Source: Methylocapsa acidiphila B2
Lineage (GTDB): Bacteria; Pseudomonadota; Alphaproteobacteria; Rhizobiales; Beijerinckiaceae
DNA length: 64,000 nucleotides
NCBI RefSeq assembly: GCF_000427445.1
Contig: NZ_ATYA01000001.1
Location: 1 to 64,000 of the forward strand
Direction: 5' to 3'
The position numbers were made by a program, and so were the translations under genes. Positions 18,696 to 28,471 of this stretch are shown here, piece by piece. Each line of letters opens with the position of its first letter. Position 1 is the first letter of the stretch. The notes under the pieces are model-generated. The model searched no databases and was not told the origin of the DNA. It was given only the letters and a program-made list of their open reading frames with translations.

Positions 18696-18710
18696 GGGAC
18701 GGAATTCGGG

Positions 18711-19345
18711 TGGTCCGCCCCCGGCGGATGATTCAGGCACAACGTTAGTGCATTGGGCTAGCTGACACGATAGTTGGGCTGGGCGAGAGCGCGCCTTCAA
18801 TAGCTGGCGCGCTCGCCCATGGCTTGAGCGCGCAGCGCCGGGGGACGATTGTCTCGGGCGTCGGAGGTCGATAGTTGAGCGAGCTGCGCGGGCGGAAGGC
18901 GTAGTAGTGGCGCCGCCAGGCTTCGATCAGGACTTGTGCTTCGGAGAGCCTGAAGAACAATTCGTTATTGAGCAGTTCGTCCCACAGCTTGCTGTTGAAG
19001 CTCTCGCAGTAGCCGTTTTCCACGGGCTCCCAGGCTCGATATAGGCCATCTGGGAGCCGACGGCGGCGATCCATTCACGCAAGGTCTCGTCGATGAATTC
19101 CGGGCCATTGTCGGCGTTCACCGTCCAGCTCGCGCAGCGCAGCAAAGCCGTGATCCGCCGATAGCCGTAGCGGCCATAAGGCTTAGCGAATTCGACGATG
19201 TCGGCGGTCAGGTCGCCTCGGCGTCGCGGCCGCGCGCGGGCTTGCGCTGAGCGGACCGGGGCCGCCGGAGCACCGCGCAGGCGCGACGCTCCGACACCTT
19301 CAGTTCCGACCCCACCTTAACGACGCAGGCCCGGCGTCGGACGGG
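18711..19345 (-). pseudogene. IS3 family OrfB (integrase) remnant, copy 1
   Basis: Frameshifted minus-strand remnant of the same IS3 type as 37662-38616: LSPVRRRACVVKVGSELKVS near 19325, NADNGPEFIDETLREWIAAV near 19090, and NGYCESFNSKLWDELLNNEL near 19010, then the C-terminal YRPPTPETIVPR. The IS end TGGTCCGCCCCC starts at 18711. Its 5' side abuts an IS110 copy at exactly the same codon region as in copy 2. Confidence 0.82.
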
Positions 19346-19417
19346 GCTTAGATGTAATGGGATCGTCCGCTTTGTTCCCCCGCCGCAGAATGAGGCGTCT
19401 GGACGAGAAGGACCGGC

Positions 19418-19910
19418 ATGATTCGGAACAAGCCGCGCGACGCCGCCGTTTACCGCGTCGACCTTGGCAAGAATATCTTCTACGTCCTTGGGGTCGACAC
19501 CGCACGCATGCCTATTCAAAAGGCGAAATTTCGGCGCGAGACCTTGTTGCAATTTTTTGCGCGAACGAAGCAGACGATCGTCGGAATGGAGGCATGTGGG
19601 GGCTTGCAATGGTTGGCCCGCAAAATCCGTGCGATGGGCCACACGGTTCGCATCCTGCCGGAGCAATTCGTCAAGCCGTATGTAAAATCGAACAAGAACG
19701 ACGCGACCGACAAAGCGGTTCGTCGAGATCAAGACCCCAGAGCAGGTGGACATGCGGACGCTGCATCGCATTCGTGATCAATTGGTTGCTGCCCGAACCG
19801 GCTTGCTCTGCCAGACGTGCGCGTTTTGTTTCGAATACGGCGTCGCCATCCGTCAAGGCGTCGGCGTCTTCAAACTCGATCTTCCCCACGTTTTGGCCCG
19901 AGTCGAAAGC
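19418..19910 (+). pseudogene. IS110 family (IS1111-type) transposase remnant
   Basis: The first 90 codons match the intact gene at 38683 (DAAVYRVDLGKNIFYVLGVD ... KQTIVGMEACGG). A deletion after KSNKNDATD removes about 35 bases and shifts the frame; pieces continue to FKLDLPHVL near 19895, where an IS5 remnant takes over. It is inserted into an IS3 orfB remnant, as in the second copy. Confidence 0.82.
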
Positions 19911-20435
19911 GGCAATGCCCCGCGCCGATCGCTCGAAAGGCGGACTCCTGCCGTTCGATCACGTCCTGATGTTGAAAGTACTGATCCTGCCGGCGCCGCA
20001 TTCGCTTTCTGATGAGCGCGCCGAGTATTTGAACTAGGACCGGCTGTCGTTTATACGTTTGTCGGGCATGGGCCTGGCCGATGCGGTGCCGAGCGCCAAC
20101 ACGATCTGGGCCTTTCGCGAGGCGCCGATGCAGGCTGCTGCGATCGACGGCCTTGTTCCGCCCCAAGAAGCCCCAGGGCAAGCAGATGCCGGATCGCAGC
20201 ACATCGCCAAAGCGCAGAAATCGAAAGTCCGCTCCAAGGTCGAGCACGTCTTTGCGCATCGGAAGAGACCTATGAGGCTCGTCGTGCGAACCATTGGCAT
20301 CGCCAGAGCCCAGGTGAAGATCGGGCTCGCCGATATCTCCAACAACATGCGCCGCGCGGTCTGGCTGCAAAGCAAAATCGCCTCGGCCTTGCCCGAAGGC
20401 GGGCGGCCAAGGCCGCTTCGAGTAAACCAACCCGC
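19911..20435 (+). pseudogene. IS5 family transposase remnant with internal deletion
   Basis: It begins PRADRSKGGLLPFDHVLMLK, continues through DRLSFIRLSGMGLADAVPSA and NTIWAFREA, then jumps to the C-terminal KSKVRSKVEHVFAHRKRPMR and GIARAQVKIGLADISNNMRR. The central catalytic part is deleted. The matching N-terminal piece, KGTPGFFDVVKRW, occurs separately at 25564. Confidence 0.78.
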
Positions 20436-20499
20436 ATCAATCCGATCGGCGCAGGAAGCCGCTGACCTCCTTCGATCGCTTGAAAGCATCGGTTCTTGG

Positions 20500-20730
20500 A
20501 GGTGCCCGGTTTTCTGAGCAGGTGGAACAGGAGGGCGTCCCCAGATGGACTGAACGGGAGATATCTGAGCTCGTCGAGGATAATGAGGTCGAGGCGCAGC
20601 AGGCGTTCGACCAACTGGCCTGCCTTGTTCAGGGCTTTTTCCTGCTCGAGTGCGTTGATGAGGTCGACCCAGGCGAAGATGCAGACTTTTTTGTGGTGAT
20701 GTTCAGCGGCCGCACTTCGATCGGCTGATT
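20500..20730 (-). pseudogene. IS21 IstB internal fragment
   Basis: The minus strand encodes [20 protein letters not shown] then [20 protein letters not shown] and DALLFHLL, almost the same as the central part of the IstB at 27698-28471. Both ends are missing. Confidence 0.8.
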
Positions 20731-20734
20731 TTGG

Positions 20735-21436
20735 TCACTCCTTAAGGATTAGCTGAGAATGATCCGAGGGTCCCGCCTCTTCCTTTAATTGATCGGCGGT
20801 TCTGATAACCAAAGCAAGGGCTTTGGCCAAAGCTATCAGGGACTCCTCTGGGCATCGAGCGGTCTCTTCGCCGCAGTCGCGGAAGCGGGACCGGTCCCGT
20901 ACCTCGCTAGCCACGACAAGGGTGGCCTTGTCGGCGACGATCGTGTCAAACATTGCTGCGAAACGGCGTTCCTGCTCATTCTCCCTGTCGGACCCTGATG
21001 CAGCGACACCCTCAACTACCATGCGCAATGCAGCTGCAATCGCGTAGATATGTGCAACACGTTCAGAGTTCTCTCCCACCGAAGAAGTACTTTCGTCGCG
21101 GTCATTGATTGCGCCGACAAGTTTTCGGGCGCTTTTGATAACGGGTGTGTGGCCTTCATTCGGGAAGCCCATCAGGAAGCCGCCCGCGAAGACCGGGGCG
21201 AAGACAATAATTTGGAAGATGTAAACTACCCATTTTTCAGCTGGGTCGAGCAGAGTCGTTGCGGCCTCCGCAATGGCCGCGACAAATAAACCGCCGAACA
21301 CAAGGCCAATCTTGCCCCCCCTGCTCCACTTGGAACAGCGCGTCAAAAGGCTGTGGATCTGCGCTCGTAAAAATTTCTTTTGTTCATCTATCTCCGTCAA
21401 TTCAGCCGTCCCTGATCCATAATTCACCATCATCAA
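20735..21436 (-). CDS. Hypothetical membrane protein with two TM helices
   Basis: A 233-residue protein with a soluble N-terminus (about 40 residues), two closely spaced transmembrane helices (IGLVFGGLFVAAIAEAATTL near 43-62 and VVYIFQIIVFAPVFAGGFLM near 70-89), and a 140-residue charged cytoplasmic-type C-terminal domain with predicted coiled segments (ERVAHIYAIAAALRMVVEGV; EESLIALAKALALVIRTADQ). I do not recognise the family. It stands alone between IS fragments. Confidence 0.7.
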   Translation of the reverse strand: MMMVNYGSGTAELTEIDEQKKFLRAQIHSLLTRCSKWSRGGKIGLVFGGLFVAAIAEAATTLLDPAEKWVVYIFQIIVFAPVFAGGFLMGFPNEGHTPVIKSARKLVGAINDRDESTSSVGENSERVAHIYAIAAALRMVVEGVAASGSDRENEQERRFAAMFDTIVADKATLVVASEVRDRSRFRDCGEETARCPEESLIALAKALALVIRTADQLKEEAGPSDHSQLILKE

Positions 21437-21737
21437 ATTCGAAATAATTGGCTTTGACGACAGGCCGAGTCACCTTAACAGGAAAGACGCGCAAAGTCTG
21501 GTAGGGCGCTAAATTTAAACTGCTCGCGCTTCGATTATCGCCGCGATCGCTGTCCGCCTAAAATCGGCGATATGGGGAGCTGGCTTTATTCTGTTTCCGT
21601 TGCGCCACCGGATGGCCGAGGAGATGCTGGAAGTGCAGAGCGCTTTCGCAAGCGCAATGCCCTGTGTCGATTGGCCAGCTTGTTCGGCCACTCATTTTCC
21701 AGTCGGATCCGTCGTCGGGCTTCTGCAGACGGCGACT
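21437..21737. other. No gene recognised
   Basis: About 300 bp between the membrane protein start and the IS3 left end. No family similarity was seen on either strand. Confidence 0.4.
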
Positions 21738-21797
21738 GAGCTGCTGCCGGCTTCGTGGACACTGAGATGAGGTGTTTTACGAAGCCGGAGGTGGAGT

Positions 21798-22120
21798 ATG
21801 GAGCGGCGCCAGTTCATTCGAGAGTTCAAGGTCGAGGCGGTTCGTCTCGTTCGCGAACGGGTTGTGAGCGTTGCGCAGGAGGCCCGCGATCTGGACATTC
21901 ACGAGAACATGTTGCGCCGTTGGGCGAAGGCGCCGAGCGCCGATCCCGCGCAGGCCTTCCCGGGCCACGGTCAGGCGAAGCCCGAACAGATCGAGATCGA
22001 GCGCCTGCGATGTGAAGTCGCCAAACTGCGGGCGGAGCGCGACATCCTAAAAAAGGCCGCAGCCTTCTTTGCGAGGGAGGCGAGACAAGGTTCGTTTTCA
22101 TCGCGAAGCACCGGAATGTC
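21798..22120 (+). CDS. IS3 family OrfA (helix-turn-helix protein)
   Basis: The ATG at 21798 starts MERRQFIREFKVEAVRLVRE, the usual HTH_Tnp_1 domain, ending in the leucine-zipper region KPEQIEIERLRCEVAKLRAE and RDILKKAAAFFAREA. The frame runs on to 22226, but the functional product normally ends or frameshifts around 22090-22110 into orfB. Confidence 0.8.
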
Positions 22121-22907
22121 TGGCCGGTGGCGTGGCTCTGCGAATCGCTGGACGTATCCCGCTCGGGCTTTCACGCCTGGCTGCGACGCGGGCCGAGCGC
22201 GCGGACGAAAGCCGACGAAGAGCTGACGCCGAAGATCCGCGCGAGCTTTGTCGGCAGCGCCCGGACCTACGGCGCTCGCCGCGTCTGGCGCGACGCGCTG
22301 GCGGAAGGCGTTTCTTGCGGCCTGCTATACGATCGAGCGGCTGATGCGGGCGAACGCCTTGCGGGCGCGGCCGCGCCGCCGGGGCTTGCCGAAGGACGAG
22401 GGCGAACGTTCGTATTCGGTCGCGGGGCCGAACGCGCTCGACCGGCAGTTCACGGCCGATCAGCCGAACCGCAAATAGATTGCCGACTTCACATATGTCT
22501 GGACGGCCGAGGGCTCGCTCTACGTGGCGGCCGTCATCGATCTCTTCTCGCGAAAGGTCGTCAGCTGGTCGATGAAGGCCGAGATGACCGCCCAACTCGT
22601 CACCGACGCCCGTATGATGGCGATCTGGCGTCGCGGCAAGCCGGACGCCCTGCTATATCACTCGGATCGCGGCAGCCAATATACGAGCGAACAGTTCCAG
22701 CGCCTGATGGCCGACGACGCCGCGATGGAAAGCGTCTTTTCGTTGCTCAAAACCGAGCGGTTCGGCAGGAAGGTCTCCCGCACGCGCGATGCCGCCAGGG
22801 CCGACGACTTCGACTACATTGAGCGCTTCTACAGCACGGTCCGCAGACATTCGACGATCGGCTGCCTCAGCCCGGTTGAGTTCGAAAGGAAGGTGGGATT
22901 AGCTTAA
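22085..22907 (+). pseudogene. IS3 family OrfB integrase, decayed
   Basis: The reading frame FVFIAKHRNVWPVAWLCESL begins near 22092, shifts near 22315, has a TAG after FTADQPNRK (near 22478), continues IADFTYVWTAEGSLYVAAVI with catalytic Asp, YHSDRGSQYTSEQF with the second Asp, and then jumps from MADDA directly to AMESVFSLLKTERF with the catalytic Glu. About 15 residues are deleted there, so no active integrase can be made. Confidence 0.85.
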
Positions 22908-23068
22908 CTGCCTGTCCACGAAACCGGCAGCAGCTCGGTCGCTCTCTCCAAACGGCGAGTTTTCGCCCGGTATGCCCCACCTCCACTGTTTGCACCATAG
23001 TCGCTCAAAGTACCGCAGATCCAATTCAATGTATCCTGATAGTCACTGGTCGACACCCTGTATATGCA

Positions 23069-23671
23069 TCATACGGAAAGCTTCAAAGAAGCCTTCTTTT
23101 TAGCCGATGCATCGAAGTGTGACGCCTCGAGTAGGCGGGCTGATAATCTACGGAGAGGAGCATCCTTCCCCGTAACCCTCATCATGATAAGCGCACCTTG
23201 TAAGTCTGACACAAAGCCGTCGGCAAGCGCTTCAAGCTCGTCCTTTTTATATAGTTTATGGAAAATTGCCTGATATGCCTTCGACCAACAGTTAAAATAA
23301 TGTCGAATAGGATCTGAAAAGTCTGGGATCGACTCCATTGTCTCAATCGCAAAATTAGCGAACACACAACCACTATCCTTAATTGAAAAGTATTGCTCAA
23401 GTGCCTTGTTAAGTTTTAGAAGACGACTTTGCGACGACAAGGATTCGTCATATGCATAAATAAATATGTGGCTGTCGAAAAACTCTTGAGTCCTTTTCAT
23501 AACAGCAATCGCAAGATCCTCCTTACTCGCAAAGTGATAGTATAAACTAGGCTTCTGGATACGGCAAGCTTCTGCGACGTCACTCATTGACGTCGCATGA
23601 TATCCTTTTGCTCTAAAGAGTGAAGCCGCAACCGACACAATATCATCGGTTCGCCTAACATCTATTACCAT
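23069..23671 (-). CDS. TetR family regulator, paralogue 1
   Basis: 200 residues. The N-terminal helix-turn-helix reads IVSVAASLFRAKGYHATSMS ... CRIQKPSLYYHFASKEDLAI (residues 10-58). The ligand domain ends with FVSDLQGALIMMRVTG and PLRRLSARLLEA, a signature shared with paralogues at 24470, 35005 and 36433. The gene is markedly more AT-rich than its IS neighbours. It starts with ATG at 23671. No adjacent structural gene survives, so its target and ligand cannot be inferred. Confidence 0.92.
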   Translation of the reverse strand: MVIDVRRTDDIVSVAASLFRAKGYHATSMSDVAEACRIQKPSLYYHFASKEDLAIAVMKRTQEFFDSHIFIYAYDESLSSQSRLLKLNKALEQYFSIKDSGCVFANFAIETMESIPDFSDPIRHYFNCWSKAYQAIFHKLYKKDELEALADGFVSDLQGALIMMRVTGKDAPLRRLSARLLEASHFDASAKKKASLKLSV

Positions 23672-23832
23672 ATTCTAGGACTCTTGCTGGCATCAATGTT
23701 CAAAATGCGCTCCGATAAAAAAGTATGCCGCCGAAAGCTAAGCGTTTTAAGCTTCGAGAAACGTGCCAAAAGCACCTATTTGACCTACCTACCGAGTCGC
23801 AGCATTCGATGCAATCTGCCACCTCCGGTTGA

Positions 23833-24317
23833 TTAAGGATACCCCCCAGATTGGGGATATTCTGGACAACCGGTGGATTGCACCTGACTTTTGAATTCCT
23901 GAAGGCGTTCCCTGGATGGATGCGGCGTGCGAGTCTGAGACTTGCGCTCAGGAAAATCGCTTACCGCTTCGCCACGACATCCCGTTTGGCGCGGAGCCGG
24001 AAATCGACCGTCTTTCCCGCGCTGTCGACCGCGCGATAGAGGTAGGTCCAGAGGCCCTCGATCTTCGCGCAGGTTTCGTCGACGCGCCAAGAGGAGCCGG
24101 CTCGGGCGCTCGAAGCGGTCGCAGCGCCGTTCAAACTCCGGAACATGGCGCTGGACCCAGCGCATGATCGTCGTATGGGCGAGCACAACGCCCCGCTCGC
24201 CATCATCTCCACGAAATTGCGAAAGCTGAGCTTGAACCGGAGATGCCGGTGGACACAGAGGACAATGATCTCCCGGTCGACATGACAACCCTTGAAAAGG
24301 TCAGCTATGCTCTGCAT
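23833..24317 (-). pseudogene. IS6 family transposase remnant
   Basis: The frame from 24317 reads MQSIADLFKGCHVDREIIVL ... FRNFVEMMAS then shifts, regains SSWRVDETCAKIEGLWTYLY and RAVDSAGKTVDFRLRAKRDV, and breaks again. It is clearly related to the intact IS6 transposase at 52851 but lacks the C-terminal third. Confidence 0.85.
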
Positions 24318-24469
24318 CCGGGTTCGCTATCTCCAAACGACGAGTTTGCATCCAATACGCCACGCCTTAGCCGTTGGCGCCAAAGCCTGCTCGAGGATAT
24401 TCGCTCCTCCCGCGTTCATCTCGTCTCGATCGAAGCAATCGGCCCCAGACGACTACAGGCTCTTTAACA

Positions 24470-25051
24470 TCACAACGGCAACGCCATTTGATTAGCGTTT
24501 AGCACTTGGAATAGGCGCGCAGATAATCTACGGAGCGGCAAAGTTGTTCCCGTGACGCGCGTCATAATGAGCGCACCCTGCAAATCCGACACGAAGTCAT
24601 CCGCCAGAGACTGGGCTACGCTGGGCTCGTAGGCGGAGGCGAAAATTGCTCTATATGCATTTGAGAAAGAACGAAAATAGCCGTTAATTGAAGCCGCGAA
24701 TGCAGGGACATAATCTATGGTTTCAATAACAAAATTTACAAACACACACCCGCTATTTTCAATAGAGAAGTACCTCTCAACAGCCTCATTCAATTTCGCG
24801 AGACGTACCTCTGATTCAATCGCTTCGTTGCAGGCATGCTCAAATATATTTCTATCAAAATAGGTCTGCACCTTATTCATTACCGCAATTGCAAGCTCTT
24901 CTTTGTCGAGAAAATGCCTATATAAATAGGGCACACTTATCTTACACATCTTTGCAACGTCATTCATTGACGTCTCGTGATAGCCTCTTGCCCGGAATAA
25001 GACCGCCGCGACCGATAAAATTTCATCTAATGTAATTGGTTCGTTTTCCAT
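24470..25051 (-). CDS. TetR family regulator, paralogue 2
   Basis: 193 residues starting MENEPITLDEILSVAAVLFR. The DNA-binding region (FRARGYHETSMNDVAKMCKI ... YLYRHFLDKEELAIAVMNKV) and the C-terminal FVSDLQGALIMTRVTGTTLP with LRRLSARLF closely parallel paralogue 1, and the central FSIENSGCVFVNFVIETIDY aligns with FSIKDSGCVFANFAIETMES there. It follows an IS6 remnant, and the DNA is AT-rich. The ATG at 25051 aligns with the other paralogues' starts. Confidence 0.92.
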   Translation of the reverse strand: MENEPITLDEILSVAAVLFRARGYHETSMNDVAKMCKISVPYLYRHFLDKEELAIAVMNKVQTYFDRNIFEHACNEAIESEVRLAKLNEAVERYFSIENSGCVFVNFVIETIDYVPAFAASINGYFRSFSNAYRAIFASAYEPSVAQSLADDFVSDLQGALIMTRVTGTTLPLRRLSARLFQVLNANQMALPL

Positions 25052-25563
25052 TGTCGGCGATCTATCGTTTGTGCTTTTGCTATGGGTGAAGACTTGGTAA
25101 CTCTAAGTCTCGGTCGCCTCATTAGATCTGCGCGAAACACCATAGAGACTGGGAGAGTTCGAAAGAGAGAGGAAACCACGTACGCTAAATTACGTGATTG
25201 CGATCGTGCGGGAGATCCTGAAGTCGGCTGTCTCGTCAAAATCAAATCTGCCAATTGCAGCGTCGAGTGCAGCTAAAAATTGAAGTACGCGGCATATGCG
25301 CGCTTGAGTCATATTTCGGATCCTTCATCGCCCGAATTTCGAACATGTTTTTATCATAATTATAAAACCACATTTGAAAATACATTGCTATCGCCATCTG
25401 TAAACGGGTCAATTTTGGCTCTGATGCAAGCGGTTGAGGCGGGGCACGCGCCGTTTGGAGAGAGCGACCCCGGATTTGGAGCATGGCTGGACGCCTCCAA
25501 AAACCGCTGGCCAAATCGTCGTTGACTTGCTTCACTCGGTCAAGTCGCGATCAAAGTAGGGCT
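25052..25563. other. Intergenic, no convincing gene
   Basis: Upstream region of TetR paralogue 2. A plus-strand frame 25280-25525 (81 codons) exists but has no family match or ribosome binding site and I do not call it. AGACTT and AAGTCT form a loose inverted pair near 25089-25109, a weak operator candidate. Confidence 0.35.
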
Positions 25564-25791
25564 ATGGCGAAGGGGACGCCCGGATTTTTTGACGTAGTTA
25601 AACGATGGGCGGAATTGTCGGCCAAAGGCGACGATCTGGAGCGTGTGAAGGCGCTGGTCGAATTCGAGATGTTCCAGGCGCCGCTCGAAACGGCTGTTCC
25701 ACGTGGCGACCATTCGAAGGGCGGCCGGCATCCTTTCGAAGGCTATGGTGCAAACTTTTGGAATCGACGCGACGAAACGTCGAAGGCGTGA
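25564..25791 (+). pseudogene. IS5 family transposase N-terminal fragment
   Basis: The frame reads KGTPGFFDVVKRWAELSAKG, DDLERVKALVEFEMFQAPLE and VPRGDHSKGGRHPFE, the standard start of an IS5-type transposase whose later part survives at 19911-20435. It breaks at about 25770. Confidence 0.7.
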
Positions 25792-25796
25792 GTCGG

Positions 25797-25900
25797 TACA
25801 CGAAGCGAGAACAGCGCTCCAGATCTCGAGCGCAGTCTTGCCTTTGACGCCAAACTTGCCGAGTTTGAACTGACTTTTCCTGACTCTGTGCATCAATTCG
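25797..25900 (-). pseudogene. IS6 transposase C-terminal fragment
   Basis: The minus strand encodes MHRVRKSQFKLGKFGVKGKT then ALEIWSAVLAS, matching the last 30 residues of the intact IS6 transposase at 52851-53558. Confidence 0.75.
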
Positions 25901-25984
25901 ATGCCGGCTATGGAGCGCCTCTACAAAATTTGACTTATTATGTGATGATTGGCGTTCGAGTTCGCTGCGGGGCTGATCGCTCAA

Positions 25985-26420
25985 TCCTTGGCCTCTCGTC
26001 GAGGCTGCCTGAAATCGCCCCCCGGTTTCTCAGGCGGGTGTGGCGACTTTGTCCGCTCAGCTCACGCGGCCCAAACGCGCGGCGCGCTGGTTCACCCGGT
26101 CGCGGCCGACGTTCTTTTGAGGCAGACGAGCGGCGCATGTTGTAGACGAGGTTGGTCCTGCTCATCTGTAGAGCGCTGCATTCACGTGACGCGTCTCAAG
26201 CAAAACCGCATCACGTCCGGAGGCCACAAGCCGGGCCATACAGCCACTGCGACAATGGTCCGGCCTCAAGCCCGATGCGGCTGACAGGCAATTCCAGCTC
26301 GCCGAAATAGCGAACAAGCACCTCAGGCTCGCAGGGGACCTTCATCTCGTGGACGATCTTGTCAGTCCCGTCCCCAACGCACACGCTGCACTTTTTTCAA
26401 AGACATATCGATTCCCGTAT
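25985..26420 (-). pseudogene. IS110 family transposase N-terminal remnant
   Basis: Mutated minus-strand frames give TDKIVHEMKVPCEPEVLVRY, ELPVSRIGLEAGPLSQWLY, and then, after stops, DAVLLETRHVNAALYR. This is the N-terminal part of an IS110 transposase of a subgroup different from the two IS1111-type elements here. There are several stop codons. Confidence 0.65.
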
Positions 26421-26546
26421 AATATTTCATAGCTGTTCTTCACATGATGCTTCGAGCCGATCGCTAGGACTCCGTTTCAATAACATCATTTTGAGAGACA
26501 GCCGCCCAACTTGGCAATGCTCGAGAAGGCCGGCCCCCTCCGGCAT

Positions 26547-26864
26547 TTAGATCGTGCAGACGGCTTTAATCAAGCATAGTCCAGCGCCGAAACCGACGAC
26601 CGATCTGAAGTCAAGTTCTATACTTTCGCGTCGTAGAGCAATTCTATTGACGTGCTTCAATCGGCTGAAGCCGTGTTCGATTCGGGCATCGGCCTTGTAG
26701 AGGCCTTTCGCGAAGAAGGCAGGCCTATTCTTTTGGTTAGGCATGCGCGACACATCACGGAAGCGATGCAAAGCTTTCGCGCAGCTTCGTGGTCCACCTT
26801 GCTGGCGTAGCCTTAGTCGCGAACGACAGCCCGAGGTCTTATGGTCTGGTCCAATGTCGAGCAC
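26547..26864 (-). pseudogene. IS5 family transposase C-terminal fragment
   Basis: KNRPAFFAKGLYKADARIEH with the catalytic Glu, then GFSRLKHVNRIALRRESIEL and FRSVVGFGAGLCLIKAVCTI, is the C-terminal end of an IS5 transposase. Nothing upstream in frame is recognisable. Confidence 0.7.
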
Positions 26865-27162
26865 GGTTTCGAAGTGGCGCGCAGCCTCGCCGTCTACGCT
26901 TTGCAGCCACGGCGACGAAGACAGACGTTAAATACCGCAAGTATACGCGCTCCGTCATCTTCATCCAACCTCGTCGACAATGATTTCTGCACCCCGAATT
27001 GGGTCGGATGTCTGTGACACTCTCCCGATTCAGTCTACGACACTCAAATGACGCTTCAATTTTAAACTTACCCACAGGACCTAACGCATTAGCCCACATG
27101 CCTAAATCACGACAGCTCGGCGTATAAGGCGCGACAAATACGCTGTAGCCAGATCATAGTAA
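26865..27162. other. Intergenic, nothing recognised
   Basis: About 300 bp with no coding or structural signal that I can support. Confidence 0.4.
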
Positions 27163-27402
27163 CTAAATATTATCTCTTGATTGCCGTCGAGAGCTGCTGT
27201 GAAAGCAGACGATCTCAGCCTGTAGCTTTGCACTATTTAGACAATTACATAGAAGCTCAAGGCCGCTTGATTTCGCTAAGCGGGCTAAATCAGCGGACAT
27301 ATCTGCAATATATGATGCCGTCTCTTCTGCGGAGATATAATTGATATGTGAATCAACGCAAGCATCATTTCTACGTTTCTGACCGCTTAATTCTGCCGAC
27401 AT
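27163..27402 (-). CDS. Small conserved protein, unknown function
   Basis: 79 residues from the ATG at 27402, eight bases after GAGGG. The C-terminal half (ISAEETASYIADMSADLARL then AKSSGLELLCNCLNSAKLQA) resembles short proteins frequent in rhizobial genomes that end in a helical 'YI.EM..ELA.LA...GL..LAY.L..A..EA' segment; their function is unknown to me. The longer open frame reaching into the IS21 element is an artefact. A TetR-like palindrome lies 120 bp upstream. Confidence 0.65.
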   Translation of the reverse strand: MSAELSGQKRRNDACVDSHINYISAEETASYIADMSADLARLAKSSGLELLCNCLNSAKLQAEIVCFHSSSRRQSRDNI

Positions 27403-27524
27403 TGCGTAACCCTCAGGTACGAGATTGCTATTAGTGGATAATATAGAATCATTGCCATCGCTATTAACTATTGTTATAGTTATATTCAGATGCCGCGTTC
27501 CTATATCATGTATTGTTACGGTAC

Positions 27525-27538
27525 CTACCGATCGGTAG
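27525..27538. promoter_or_regulatory. Palindrome CTACCGATCGGTAG
   Basis: A perfect 14-bp palindrome upstream of the 79-residue gene. Its TACC-GATC-GGTA core nearly matches the TACC-AATC-GGTA core at 16472-16491 in front of the HPP gene, suggesting a shared TetR-type regulator. Confidence 0.45.
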
Positions 27539-27697
27539 TCCGTCAAGCGGAATCTTGGCAAAAATTGAGCGAGGAGGCGAAAGCGAGCTTCATCGCGGTG
27601 AAAGAAATTGTTCTGTTGATTTCCGCTTCGAACTGACCCGGGATTTTCATTGAGAAGTGACCCGGGTGGAAGTTGTGTCCCGCGTTGTGGGCGAGGG

Positions 27698-28471
27698 TCA
27701 AGCGGCGGATTTTCCCTTTCGTGTTTTGGGAGCTGCGGCGCTTGCTGTGAACTGGTAGCTGTCATTGCCTTTCTCAAGGATATGGCAATGGTGGGTAAGC
27801 CGGTCCAGCAGTGCGGTGGTCATCTTGGCGTCGCCGAACACCCCAGCCCACTCGCTGAAGCTGAGATTGGTGGTGATGACGACGCTGGCGCGCTCGTAAA
27901 GTTTGCTGAGCAGGTGGAACAAGAGTGCGCCCCCTGACGGGCTGAACCGCTGATAGCCGAGCTCGTCGAGGATAATGAGGTCGAGCCGAAGCAGGCGTTC
28001 GGCCAACTGGCCCGCCTTGTTCATGGCTTTTTCCTGCTCAAGCGCATTGACGAGGTCGACCGTGGCGAAGAAGCGGACCTTTTTGCGGTGATGTTCGGCG
28101 GCCTGAACGCCAAGGGCGGTGGCGATGTGAGATTTGCCGGTTCCGGGCCCGCCGATCAGCACGACATTGTCGGCGCCGCCCATAAACTCGCCGCGGCGCC
28201 GTTGCCGGACCTGAGCTTCATTCACTTTGCTGGCAGCGAAGTCGAAGCCGGCGAGGTCCTTGTAGGCTAGGAACCGGGCCGATTTGATCTGATAGGCGAT
28301 GGACCTGACCTCGCGCTCGGCCATTTCCGCCTTGAGCAATTGAGCGAGTATCGGCACGGCGGCCTCGAAGGCCGGGGCCCCTTGCTCGATCAGGTCGCCC
28401 ACGGCCTGCGCCATGCCATACATCTTGAGGCCGCGCAAACATGACCACGACGGCGGCGCGGGCGGGATCAT
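27698..28471 (-). CDS. istB: IS21 family ATP-binding protein IstB
   Basis: 257 residues with Walker [12 protein letters not shown], Walker [13 protein letters not shown] and the C-terminal [18 protein letters not shown]. The ATG at 28471 overlaps the ancestral stop of istA in an ATGA arrangement, so translation was coupled. Intact, but without a working IstA in this element. Confidence 0.93.
   Translation of the reverse strand: MIPPAPPSWSCLRGLKMYGMAQAVGDLIEQGAPAFEAAVPILAQLLKAEMAEREVRSIAYQIKSARFLAYKDLAGFDFAASKVNEAQVRQRRRGEFMGGADNVVLIGGPGTGKSHIATALGVQAAEHHRKKVRFFATVDLVNALEQEKAMNKAGQLAERLLRLDLIILDELGYQRFSPSGGALLFHLLSKLYERASVVITTNLSFSEWAGVFGDAKMTTALLDRLTHHCHILEKGNDSYQFTASAAAPKTRKGKSAA

Larger units (their letters stand above)
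21738..22936. mobile_element. IS3 family element, about 1.2 kb, defective
   Basis: Inverted ends GAGCTGCTGCCGG-C-TTCGTGGACA (21738-21761) and its inverse (22913-22936) match at 23 of 24 positions. Inside are orfA and a broken orfB. No short target repeat is clear at the borders. This IS3 subgroup differs from the IS3::IS1111 nest elsewhere. Confidence 0.85.
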
